Source: Phycisphaerae bacterium
GTDB lineage: Bacteria; Planctomycetota; Phycisphaerae; Tepidisphaerales; Tepidisphaeraceae
DNA length: 8,197 nt
NCBI GenBank assembly: GCA_030448225.1
Contig: JAUJNJ010000144.1
Location: forward strand, 1 to 8,197
Direction of reading: 5' to 3'
Below the pieces are notes generated by a model. It did not search any database and was not told the origin of the DNA. It saw nothing but the letters and a program-made list of their open reading frames with translations. This document shows positions 1 through 6,510 of this stretch, in pieces. How positions within the stretch are numbered: position 1 is the first letter of the stretch; every line of letters starts with the position of its first letter. A program made the position numbers and the translations under genes.

Positions 1-295
1 GGTTGTGCGCGCGGAAGTACTCCGTCTGCGGCCCGAGTTCCCCGAGTGCCTTCATGAGCTTCCGCCCGTTGGTCATGTACGCGTAGTTCGGCTCGTCGGC
101 CCCAAAGTACCGCCACACGGGGCGCATCTCGCCCGCGGCCTTTGCGGCGTCGACGGAGATCGTCACCGGGAACGACCCGCCGGGGGGCTTCGGCGGCGCT
201 TGAGCGGCGGACGCGCCGGGCTGTGCGGTACCGAGCGCTAGCAGAGCGAGGAGGGCGACGACGCGGGAGTCGGCGGCGCGGCAGGTGGGGTTCAT
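1..295 (-). CDS. GH39 family glycoside hydrolase (beta-xylosidase-like), N-terminal part, cut by window edge
   Basis: Only the first 98 codons are present; the gene runs off base 1. The ATG at 295 opens a signal peptide: a short polar start, a hydrophobic run (VVALLALLALG, residues 12-22) and an Ala-rich cleavage zone near residues 28-33. The mature protein begins with a Pro-rich linker, then RPVWRYFGADEPNYAYMTNG (residues 58-77) and a stretch ending FRAHN. That block matches the start of the GH39 catalytic barrel (xylan 1,4-beta-xylosidase / alpha-L-iduronidase type), where the W-R-x-F-G-x-D-E-P-N-Y segment is characteristic. The role is therefore probably export and hydrolysis of xylose- or uronic-acid-linked polysaccharide; substrate cannot be told from this part. 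The acid/base and nucleophile glutamates lie outside the window. No clear Shine-Dalgarno precedes the ATG. It lies 154 bases downstream of trmB on the same strand, with no evident functional link. Family assignment is from recalled motif similarity. Confidence 0.8.
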   Translation of the reverse strand, partial: MNPTCRAADSRVVALLALLALGTAQPGASAAQAPPKPPGGSFPVTISVDAAKAAGEMRPVWRYFGADEPNYAYMTNGRKLMKALGELGPQTEYFRAHN

Positions 296-449
296 GACGG
301 CGATCGTAATCGACCAGCAGGCCGCGCTCCCGCCCCGATCGCCGAATTTCCCCCGGCGCTGCAGGAACGCGCGACGGGTATTTCGATGACAGAGCGGCGG
401 TCGAACACGAGGCGACCGGAGGCGGCGTCGATCCCTGGTCCTCCCTACG
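296..449. other. Intergenic spacer between trmB and the GH39 gene
   Basis: This 154-base gap separates two minus-strand genes. It should hold the promoter of the GH39 gene, but I see no convincing -35/-10 pair, no hairpin with a T-tract after trmB and no short ORF of note. Confidence 0.5.
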
Positions 450-1076
450 TCATCCTTTAACCGCCGCGATCGCGTAGAAGGGCCGGCCCTCGCGGCGGTA
501 CTTGCGCTCGAAGTTCGTGCCGACGAACTCCCCCTCGCTGGCCGAGCCGGGGCGGTTGTAGTCGACGACCGTTAGATTCGACGCGCGCACGACCGGCTCC
601 ATGTTCTCCTCGAAGTACCCCTTGTGGTCGGTCACGATCTGCAGGCGGCCGCCGCCGGGGACCAGCACGCGCTCGGCCTCGCGGAGGAAGGGCGCCTGGA
701 TCAGCCGGCGCTTGTGGTGGCGGGCCTTGGGCCAGGGGTCGGGGAAGTAGACGTGCAGGACCGAGACCGTGCCGTCGCGCACGTACTCGCGCAGGAAGAA
801 GCCGGCCTCGGTGCGGGCGGTGCGGGCGTTGAGGCAGTTGTGGCGGCGGAGGCGGTCGCTGGCGTACCGCCAGAACCAGCGGGCCCACTCGATGCCGAAG
901 AAGTTCACGTCCGGCCGGGCGCGGGCCTGCTCGGTCAGGAACGTGCCCTTGCCCATGCCGATCTCCACCTCGACCGGCCCGTCGTTGCCGAACAGGTCGC
1001 GCCAGTCCATCGGCTTCGGCAGCGATTCCACCTCGATGCCCACGGGTTCGACGATCAAATCACGGTTGGTCTGCAT
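450..1076 (-). CDS. trmB: tRNA (guanine-N7-)-methyltransferase TrmB
   Basis: Complete 208-residue protein, a normal length for bacterial TrmB. It transfers a methyl group from S-adenosylmethionine to N7 of G46 in the tRNA variable loop, in the cytoplasm. Visible in order: SAM-binding motif I, VEVEIGMGKGTFL (residues 35-47); the acidic end of the next strand, FFGIEWARWFWRY (59-71), with Glu63 placed to bind the ribose; the family signature VYFPDPWPKARHHKRRL (109-125), containing the Asp-Pro-Trp-Pro-Lys core and the basic tRNA-contacting patch; IVTDHKGYF (147-155); and the C-terminal EFVGTNFERKY block (183-193) typical of TrmB. The open frame continues far upstream (to 1964), but that part is antisense to the RTX gene and has no TrmB-like content; the ATG at 1076 puts the protein start at the family's usual place. 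No clear Shine-Dalgarno lies before it. All key residues are present and the frame is intact. The identification is firm. Confidence 0.96.
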   Translation of the reverse strand: MQTNRDLIVEPVGIEVESLPKPMDWRDLFGNDGPVEVEIGMGKGTFLTEQARARPDVNFFGIEWARWFWRYASDRLRRHNCLNARTARTEAGFFLREYVRDGTVSVLHVYFPDPWPKARHHKRRLIQAPFLREAERVLVPGGGRLQIVTDHKGYFEENMEPVVRASNLTVVDYNRPGSASEGEFVGTNFERKYRREGRPFYAIAAVKG

Positions 1077-1277
1077 GCGGCCGGCGATTCTACCGGCGGG
1101 CGCGGGATCGGATAGAGCGTCCGGGGCGTCGCGGTCGATATAGACGTCAACGTCACCGCCCGGCGGCTGCGCGTTTTCCGCCGCGCGGCCTTGCCGCCCC
1201 GGCGGCCCAATCGGAGATCTGGGGTGGGCACGGCGGACTCGCCGCCCGGACGCCCTCAACGAGAAGGAACACGACCC
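1077..1277. other. Divergent intergenic region between trmB and the RTX-repeat gene
   Basis: About 200 bases between two genes read in opposite directions, so both promoters should lie here. A TATAGA hexamer sits at 1139-1144 on the plus strand, but nothing resembling a -35 is correctly spaced, so I do not call a promoter. The clear element is the ribosome binding site next to the plus-strand gene, listed separately. Confidence 0.4.
1261..1269 (+). promoter_or_regulatory. Shine-Dalgarno site of the RTX-repeat gene
   Basis: GAGAAGGAA ends 8 bases before the ATG at 1278. It decides the start: the same open frame could begin at 1191, but only 1278 has a good ribosome binding site, and it places the LEPR-like motif at residues 15-27 as expected for this protein class. 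Confidence 0.7.
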
Positions 1278-1982
1278 ATGAAGTCGGCCATCAAATCGTC
1301 TTGTCGTGAACGCTCGGCCTTTGAGTCGCTCGAGCGCCGCGCGCTGTTCTCCGCCACCGCGGGCATCGTCGACGGCACCGGCGTGCTCGAGATTACCGGC
1401 ACGGCCGGCGACGACATGATCTTCGTCGAGCCTGACAAGCTCTACCCGGCCGACCTCGTCCGCGTCTCGATCAACGTCGGCTTCGTCGGGACGTTCAGGA
1501 CGGCTGATTTTCTCAACGGGATCCACATCACGACCGGCGACGGCGCCGACCTCGTGGTCGTCTACGAGTCCGTGACGGCCGACGCCCGAATCGACTCGGG
1601 CATCGGCAACGACACCGTCGCCGGCGGCGGGGGCGACGACGTGATCGTCGGCGGCGCGGGGAACGACATCCTTGCCGGCCTCGCCGGCAACGACTCGATC
1701 GACGGCGGCGACGGCGTCGATGACATCGACGGCGGCGAAGGAAACGACCTCCTCTCCGGCGGCCTCGGGCTCGACGTCATCTACGGCCGCGGCGGTTTCG
1801 ACACCTTCACCGGCGACACGCTGATCGAGATCCTCGACCGCGAGGCCGGCGAGCCCGACGGCCAGGACACCGGCGGCGGCGGCGGCGGCGAAGAGCCCAC
1901 CAACCCCGAAGAGCCGTGCAAGCACGGCGCAGACCACCCCGGGAAGGGCAACCACTACGGCCATTTGAAGTGCCGGGATTGA
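1278..1982 (+). CDS. Secreted calcium-binding RTX-repeat protein with N-terminal LEPR-xLL-like motif
   Basis: 234 residues. There is no classical signal peptide; instead a short basic N-terminus leads into FESLERRALFSAT (residues 15-27), a variant of the LEPR-xLL motif that heads many large extracellular planctomycete proteins. A beta-rich region follows (28-105), including GVLEITGTAGDDMIFV, the kind of sequence that often precedes RTX repeats. Residues 106-173 hold about seven glycine/aspartate nonapeptides of the GGxGxDxU type (GGGGDDVIVGGAGNDIL, GGEGNDLLSGG), expected to fold as a calcium-binding parallel beta-roll outside the cell. A Gly6 linker (199-204) leads to an acidic Pro/Glu segment and an unusual tail with Cys214, Cys232 and four histidines (216, 220, 226, 229). 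No enzymatic domain is visible, so the function is unknown; surface or matrix attachment is inference. It is much shorter than most LEPR-headed proteins but frame-intact. It ends before a hairpin terminator and faces a convergent gene. Confidence 0.88.
   Translation: MKSAIKSSCRERSAFESLERRALFSATAGIVDGTGVLEITGTAGDDMIFVEPDKLYPADLVRVSINVGFVGTFRTADFLNGIHITTGDGADLVVVYESVTADARIDSGIGNDTVAGGGGDDVIVGGAGNDILAGLAGNDSIDGGDGVDDIDGGEGNDLLSGGLGLDVIYGRGGFDTFTGDTLIEILDREAGEPDGQDTGGGGGGEEPTNPEEPCKHGADHPGKGNHYGHLKCRD
1593..1796 (+). repeat. RTX nonapeptide repeat tract (coding)
   Basis: Degenerate tandem units of about 27 bases encoding Gly-Gly-x-Gly-x-Asp-x-hydrophobic-x, residues 106-173 of the RTX protein. 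The units differ in codon choice and sequence, so this is an old repeat, not a recent expansion. The reverse complement is also stop-free, which creates a long spurious antisense frame. Confidence 0.8.
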
Positions 1983-2187
1983 GTTGCGCAGTGTGAGCGT
2001 GTGGCGTCTTCGGCCGCTGTGGCAGCGTGGTCCGGCCGTTCACCGGGTTGGGGTGCCCGCGAAAAGTCGCGGCCCCCGAGACGGTCGCGGTCCCCAAAAC
2101 ACGAGACTCCTCGCGACGCGGCACGGGCGATTCCTTCGCCCGTGCCGCTCTTTCGTTGCGACGGTCCCGTGCCGGCCGCGCGCCCAG
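1983..2187. other. Intergenic region between two convergent genes
   Basis: 205 bases between the stop of the plus-strand RTX gene and the stop of the minus-strand membrane-protein gene. The only structure I can support is the hairpin at 2118-2148. A second inverted repeat, GCCGCGCG (2175-2182) with CGCGCGGC (2196-2203), overlaps the end of the minus-strand gene but has no T-tract and a 13-base loop. Confidence 0.5.
2118..2157 (+). terminator. Rho-independent terminator of the RTX-repeat gene
   Basis: A perfect 13-bp stem: GCGGCACGGGCGA (2118-2130) pairs with TCGCCCGTGCCGC (2136-2148) around the 5-base loop TTCCT. It is followed at once on the plus strand by the T-rich run TCTTTCGTT. On the minus strand the bases after the stem are not T-rich until further away, so termination of the plus-strand gene is the main role, with perhaps a weaker effect on the convergent gene. 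The stem is strong; the T-tract is imperfect. Confidence 0.72.
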
Positions 2188-2799
2188 TCACGGCTCGCGC
2201 GGCGGGCGCAGGGCGACGGGGGGCATCAGGATTTCATTGATCACGATCTGCCGCCGAAGCGACTCGCGGAGCAGCGGGCGGATCTCACCGGCTGAAGGCA
2301 CGTTCGTCAGTTGCTGCGACGCAAGGGACGTCGCGGCGGGCCGGACGAGCAATGGCCCGGCTTCCGCGGCCCGTGCCGGGAGTGGCGGGAGCGGGGGCGC
2401 CTTCGGCACCCGGCGCTGCGCGGGCTGTTGCTGCTGCCGCGGTTTGGCCTGTTGCTGCTGACGTTTCGCCGGACGCACCGCGGGCGGGGCGGGGGGCGGG
2501 GCCGGCGACCGCGCGGCGGGCCGCGCCCGCGCCGACGGGACCGACGGCGGGCGCTGCGTCACCTGCTCCCACAACATCGGCGGCGGCGGCGGCGGCGGCG
2601 ACGCGGGGTTCGGCCCGCGCCTCGGATCGTTCCACTCCGGCCGCCGGGCCGCCTCGGCCTTCCGGCGGCGGGCGTCCTTCTTCTGGTTGCTGAGCGCGGA
2701 ACCCAGGGCGCTGAGGCCCCAGACGATCACGGCGATGATCGCGAAGATCAGCTTGCCGAAGTCGTCGGTGTCCGCGAGGATGAAGGGGATGAGGGGCAT
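2188..2799 (-). CDS. Single-pass membrane protein with Pro/Gln-rich cytoplasmic region, unknown function
   Basis: 203 residues from the ATG at 2799, which has AGGA four bases upstream; an in-frame GTG at 2814 is an alternative start with no visible ribosome binding site. A short N-terminus precedes one transmembrane helix (about residues 14-36, FGKLIFAIIAVIVWGLSALG), followed by the basic stop-transfer stretch NQKKDARRRK, which suggests N-out/C-in topology. The middle is low-complexity: seven consecutive prolines, further Pro/Ala/Arg stretches and two Gln4 runs around residues 110-125, probably disordered. The end becomes ordered again, REsLRRQIVINEILMPPVALR in outline, an amphipathic helix followed by a Pro-Pro turn; I recall similar endings in other planctomycete hypothetical proteins, which would make it the functional part, but I cannot verify this. 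No enzymatic motif is seen. It lies 186 bases downstream of the floA stop on the same strand, so co-transcription with the flotillin module is possible. The frame is intact. Confidence 0.78.
   Translation of the reverse strand: MPLIPFILADTDDFGKLIFAIIAVIVWGLSALGSALSNQKKDARRRKAEAARRPEWNDPRRGPNPASPPPPPPPMLWEQVTQRPPSVPSARARPAARSPAPPPAPPAVRPAKRQQQQAKPRQQQQPAQRRVPKAPPLPPLPARAAEAGPLLVRPAATSLASQQLTNVPSAGEIRPLLRESLRRQIVINEILMPPVALRPPREP
2578..2598 (-). repeat. Seven-unit trinucleotide repeat encoding poly-proline
   Basis: CGG repeated seven times on the plus strand (CCG on the coding strand) encodes seven prolines in the membrane protein. Such tracts slip during replication and sequencing, so the number of prolines may vary. 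Confidence 0.85.
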
Positions 2800-2984
2800 C
2801 GAGTCCTGGGGCACCGGTTCGGAATTTCACCACAGCTGCGCCGCTCGCGAGTCCGGCGATCCCACGTCGTTTATAGCGACGCCCTCGCGCTGGTTCGCTC
2901 ACTGGCGTGGGCCCCCCGAGGGGGCACGCTGCTGCACCTGTTGATCCTCTCGCGACGCGCAGCGCGACCGTGACTACCGACGCA

Positions 2985-4005
2985 TCACGCCTTCGGCACC
3001 CCGTCGCCCGGCTGGGCGATCGACTCGCCATCGCGGTGTCGGCCTGCACGTTGAGCTTGTAGTAGTCGAGCACGCCGAGGTTCCCTGAGCGGAACGCGTC
3101 GGCGATCGCCTTCGGGATCTCCGCCTCGGCCAGCACGACCAGCGCGCCGGTTCTCGGCGACCTTGGCGATGTTCTCCTGCTCCAGCGCGCGGGCGAGGGC
3201 GGCCCGCTTCTCGGCCTCGGCCTGGAAGCGGCAGCCGTCGATTCGGCTTGATCGGCCTGCAGCTTCGCGTCGATGTTGTCGCCACGTCGACGTCGGCGAT
3301 ATCGATCGACAGGATCTCGAACGCCGTGTTCGCGTCGAGGCCCTTGTTGAGCACGCGCGGTTGATGTTGTCGAGTTCTCCAGCACGCTCGGCGTGGTCCG
3401 CCGCGCTTGCCGATCGCCGACACGATCCTGGCCGACGCGGGCGATGATCGTCTCCTCGGTCGCCGCCGACGAGCTGCTTGATGTTCGTCCGCACAGCTCA
3501 CGCGGGCCTTCACCGAGGCTGGATGCCGTTCTTCGCGACCGCGTCGATCGTCGGGCGGCCGAGCATGACGTTGGGCACGTCGATCACCTTCGGGTTCACG
3601 CTCGTCTGCACGGCGTCGAGGATGTCGCGGCCGGCGAGGTCGATCGCGGTCGCGGTCTGCCACGGCAGCTCGATCATCGCCTTGTTGGCCGCGATCACGT
3701 TGATCACGCCGTACCGTCACCGCCCGCCAGCACGTGGCTCTCCATCTCCGGCGAGCTGACGTCCAGTCCGGCCCGCACGGCCTGGATGCGCGAGTTCACG
3801 ATCGCAGCAGGCTGACCTTCCGCAGGCTCATCCCGACCAGTTCGAGAAGGCCGACGCGCCGCTGATCCACGCGGATGTACAGTCCGATGAATCGCCAGAG
3901 TACGCCGACGACGATCAGGATGAGGATCAGCAGCAGCACGAGGCCGCCGATGGCGTAGGGTTCCAGTCTTGGGGGGCCGGGTTGAGTTGGGCGATCGCGT
4001 CTTCG
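2985..4005 (-). CDS. floA: Flotillin-like SPFH protein FloA, broken by many frameshifts in this sequence
   Basis: Stitching frames from about 4005 down to the TGA at 2985-2987 gives an almost complete FloA (UPF0365 family), a membrane scaffold protein of bacterial microdomains. Recognisable in order: a hydrophobic anchor (about 3963-3905, [20 protein letters not shown]); [20 protein letters not shown]; an SPFH-domain stretch (about 3707-3515) with [29 protein letters not shown] and an ETIIARVGQ stretch near 3440; [15 protein letters not shown] (about 3330-3290); a Lys/Glu/Ala-rich coiled coil with [39 protein letters not shown]; and the tail [13 protein letters not shown]. Frame changes occur near 3803, 3715, 3514, 3497, 3468, 3425, 3390, 3360, 3290 and 3015, among others. 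One is clearly a lost G (GTGGGCGAC read as GTGGCGAC, restoring DVDVGDNI). No ATG or GTG start is visible; an AAGGA at 4015-4019 suggests a start just below 4010, so the 5' end is approximate. It follows the short NfeD gene, the normal partner. Confidence 0.88.
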
Positions 4006-4124
4006 TTCTGCGTTTCCTTCTCCGTCTCGTGCCGCCCCGGCCGCGCCGGACAGGGCGTCGACTGATCAGCCTTGTTTCGTTCGCGGACGCGCCGGCCGCG
4101 GGGGCGTCGCCGCCCGGGGGCGCG

Positions 4125-4597
4125 TCACACCGGCCGGACGATCACGTGTCCGCCGGCGGCGCCGGACGACGCGGACGCCGTGGCCGGGCGGACCATCCCG
4201 TGTTCGGGCGCGGGCCTCGGACGCTCGCCGGCGAACTCGCACGCCGGTCGGCCGCCAGTTCGGACACGGTCACCCCGGTCTGCCCGGGCTCGCGGTGGCT
4301 GGCGGTCGTCGGCGGTGGCGGCGTCGCGCCGGCGGCGCGAGGAACAACCGCCGGCCGATCGGCGTCTTCGGCCACAGCTTCATCCACAGCGCGACCGCGA
4401 ATGGCGTCGTGACCGTGGCGAGGGCGAACGCCATCCCGAGGCCGAGCACTGGTTGATCCAGAAGACGACCCCGACGCCGCCGATCAACGCCAACGCCCAC
4501 GTCGCGCCGATCACGCCATGCGCGGCAGCAGCATCTCGGCCACGACCAGCGCGGCCGCGGCGGCGAACAGGAGGATGGCGATCGTCGCGAGCGTCAT
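4125..4597 (-). CDS. Short NfeD-family membrane protein (helices plus OB-fold), frameshifted in this sequence
   Basis: The ATG at 4597 begins MTLATIAILLFAAAAALVVA, a first membrane helix ending in AEMLLPR, which resembles the E-x-hydrophobic-P-x-H-G segment of NfeD proteins. After a frame break near 4515 the next helix reads GVIGATWALALIGGVGVVF. Another break near 4450 leads to a third helix, LGMAFALATVTTPFAVALWM, then LWPKTPIGRRLFL, the conserved linker before the OB domain, and GQTGVTVSEL. A further break near 4250 gives CEFAGERPRPAPEHGMV, and the end reads HVIVRPV before the TGA at 4125-4127. This is the compact NfeD form without a protease domain; its OB fold is thought to bind SPFH partners, here FloA immediately downstream. 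About 155 residues when repaired, normal for the short form. I attribute the breaks to sequence error because both sides of each remain family-like. Confidence 0.82.
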
Positions 4598-4866
4598 AAG
4601 GTTACTTGAAGATCTTCCCGCCTGCGTCACGACGCGGGGCGAACCCGCAATTCGTCAGTGTTGCTGTCGATTCACCTTCCGCGCGCGTGACGAGTTTCGT
4701 CATCCACGTCTCGCGGCCACGCGGCGCGGAGGGAACGTCGTCCCAGGTCCGCTGAAACCGCCCAGCGGCCCCCGCGGGGCGAGGCGATTCGGCACGTGCT
4801 CGGGCGCCGGCGGGCGCTTCGCGGTTTCGCATCATCCCCGAACGACGCGGTTCAAACTGCGCGACC
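4598..4866 (-). other. Spacer between the two NfeD genes, with a doubtful 77-codon frame
   Basis: This 269-base stretch separates the stop of the long NfeD from the start of the short NfeD, longer than expected inside an operon. A minus-strand frame from an ATG at 4835 to a TAA at 4602, four bases before the short NfeD ATG, encodes 77 residues ending AGGKIFK. Its composition is Arg/Ala/Pro-rich, I recognise no family, there is no clear Shine-Dalgarno, and the surrounding sequence is full of indels. It could be a small gene, a damaged gene or non-coding leader. A small hairpin, GCGGG-TTCGC-CCCGC, lies near 4630-4650. I do not call a gene. Confidence 0.3.
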
Positions 4867-6415
4867 TCAAATCCGCGCAGCCCCGCTCATCCGATCGTTC
4901 TTCACCACGATCCGATTCCGGCGCCTCGCGCACAAGCAATCTTCGACCCGGCTTCCACGTAACCGCTGTCGCTGACCACGGCCGTCGCGGGCGTCGTCGG
5001 CGTAGGAACTGGGCGGTGCCGCCCGGCTTCAGGTCGCTACGGCCCGCCCGATCGTCCCGACGAACGGCCACGCCTCGGGCGGCGCGGTGCCGACGGCCGA
5101 CGCGGGGACCGTGCCGGCCGGCGTCGCCAGGACGAGGCGGTTGAAGAACGGGCAGCTTCGGCAGGTACTGCCGGAGCCAGAGCGTCAGCACGAACGAGCC
5201 GATCAGGCTGAACAACACCGCCGTCAGCCCCGTCCGCACGCCGCGCCAGACGCCCGGCATGCTCCAGGTCGGCAGGCTGAAGCGTTGCCGACCGAACGTC
5301 ATCACGAACCCGAGAGCAGCAGCACATTCCTGGTGATCCCGGCCGCGAAGCCGCGGATCTGCGAAGATCTCCAGCAGCAGCATTTATTCGGCACGATCGC
5401 GATAACTTCCCACGGCTGCGCGTACCCCGTGAGCATCGGTACGCCGAGAGCACCGCCAGCGACGCCAGCGCCCGGCGCCTCTTCGGCCATGCCAAGCGGC
5501 CGGGGGCGTGGAGCGACACGATCAACGACATGATGAAGACCAACATCAGGATCCCGCGGACGAAGTCATTCCCCAGCCATTCCACGAGGCGGGTGCCGGT
5601 CGACTTCTCGTAGGTCGCGGCGATCGTCAGTCACGCGCTGTGACGCCAGGTCGGCCACGTTCGCGGCCGTCCCCTTGGCGAGTCCGAGCTTGACGGCGGC
5701 GTCGGCGTGGACGGTCAGGAGCGTCGGGGCCGAGTCGACCGAAAATCGGCACCGGCTCGCTCACGTCGTGCGCCAGGCCTCGGCGACAGTTGGCGAACTG
5801 CGCCGCGTCGACGAATCGCCGCTCGCCTCGGTCATTCTCCGCCCAGTGGACGACCCGGCCGTACGAGACCATCGCCTCGGCCAGCAGGGTCGTAGCCGTT
5901 CTGGGGAAACGCGTTGTCGCGGAAGTCGGCGAGGATCGGGCTCCTCGGCCTTGGCCCGCTCGGCCTCGCCGAGCGTCTGCATCCCGCCGCCGGGCACGCC
6001 GCGATCGAAGGCGGAGTCGCCGATCATCGAGCCTGGCTGCATCACGATCTCATCGGCCGCCATGCCGATCATGATCCCAGCGACAACGCCCATCTCCTCG
6101 ACAACAGCGATAACGTGCAGATCGTCCTGCTGCTTGAGGAACCGGATGTCCAGCCCGGCATTACGCGAGCCGCCGGGCGTGTTGAGGCGGAGGATGACGG
6201 TGTCGGCGCGATGCGCGGGGCGTCCGCGACGCGGCGCTTGATCTCCCGCCGCGTGATCGTCGATCCGGCCTTCTACCGGGATCACGACCGCCTTGTGCGC
6301 GGCGGGGGCGGTAGCCACCGCCCCGGCGGACGGCGGTGACGGGGAACGTCGTGGCCCGGCCAATCGCTGCGCCTCCGAGTGAGACGCAGGCGAGGGCGAC
6401 GAGCGAAAGCGGCAT
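4867..6415 (-). CDS. nfeD: Long NfeD: membrane-bound ClpP-class serine protease with OB-fold tail, frameshifted in this sequence
   Basis: Repaired across frames, this is the full-length NfeD type: signal peptide, ClpP/SppA-like protease, membrane helices, OB-fold domain. The ATG at 6415 gives a signal-peptide-like start, MPLSLVALACVSLGGAAIG; one indel then joins it to AVVIPVEGRIDD. The protease core (about 6300-5800) shows TVILRLNTPGG, the oxyanion strand of ClpP-class enzymes; FLKQQDDLHVIAVVEEM; GMAADEIVMQPGSMIGDSA; and LGEAERAKAE, which probably carries the catalytic Lys. The serine normally in an SAG motif reads Val-Ala-Gly here (see findings). AMVSYGRVVHW and ERRFVDAAQFA follow near 5870-5790. 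Membrane helices come next: FVRGILMLVFIMSLIVSL (5510-5575), PMLTGYAQPWEVIAIV, GFVMTF and LTAVLFSLIGSFVLTLW (5165-5240). The tail includes ATPAGTVPASAVG, SDLKPGGTAQF and NRIVVKNDRMSGAARI before the TGA at 4867-4869. These proteases cleave hydrophobic stretches of membrane proteins and pair with SPFH proteins such as FloA. An alternative ATG at 6444 stays in the protease frame but lacks a signal peptide. Confidence 0.86.
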
Positions 6416-6510
6416 GCGAGATGGAGTGAGCGGCTGTACCCCATGGCCGAATTGTATCACCGTGCGGAGGCGGCCACGGCGACAAATTCGCGAGGTGCCG
6501 ACCGATTTCC
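6416..6510. other. Gap between glycosyltransferase and long NfeD
   Basis: 95 bases holding the possible extended -10 element at 6451-6459 and no other visible feature. No hairpin terminator for the glycosyltransferase was seen here. Confidence 0.4.
6451..6459 (-). promoter_or_regulatory. Possible extended -10 promoter upstream of the long NfeD gene
   Basis: On the minus strand this reads TGATACAAT, an extended -10 (TG-N-TACAAT). A start about 7 bases further would leave roughly 30 bases of leader before the ATG at 6415. No good -35 is correctly spaced, which an extended -10 can tolerate. It lies in the only AT-containing patch of a GC-rich gap between the glycosyltransferase and the NfeD module, so it would let the module be transcribed on its own. 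Confidence 0.35.

Noticed and set aside
624..1143. Two plus-strand open frames of 163 and 124 codons across trmB
   Set aside because: They are antisense to a confidently identified gene, low in complexity and without ribosome binding sites; GC-rich DNA gives such shadows routinely.
1593..1796. RTX tract as a possible CRISPR-like or satellite array
   Set aside because: The units are coding, degenerate and about 27 bases long with no spacers; they encode the GGxGxDxU nonapeptide.
1077..1964. A stop-free minus-strand extension that would make TrmB a 504-residue protein
   Set aside because: It is the reverse complement of the RTX repeats, whose Gly/Asp-rich codons rarely give stops in antisense. 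The extension has no family-like sequence and TrmB is complete from 1076.
2175..2203. Inverted repeat GCCGCGCG / CGCGCGGC as a terminator for the membrane-protein gene
   Set aside because: There is no T-tract, the loop is 13 bases and the arms are simple GC sequence that recurs by chance at this base composition.
2001..2973. Several plus-strand frames rich in Arg, Gly and Ala over the membrane-protein gene
   Set aside because: They are reading shadows of the Pro-rich minus-strand gene; one crosses the terminator hairpin. None has a recognisable domain.
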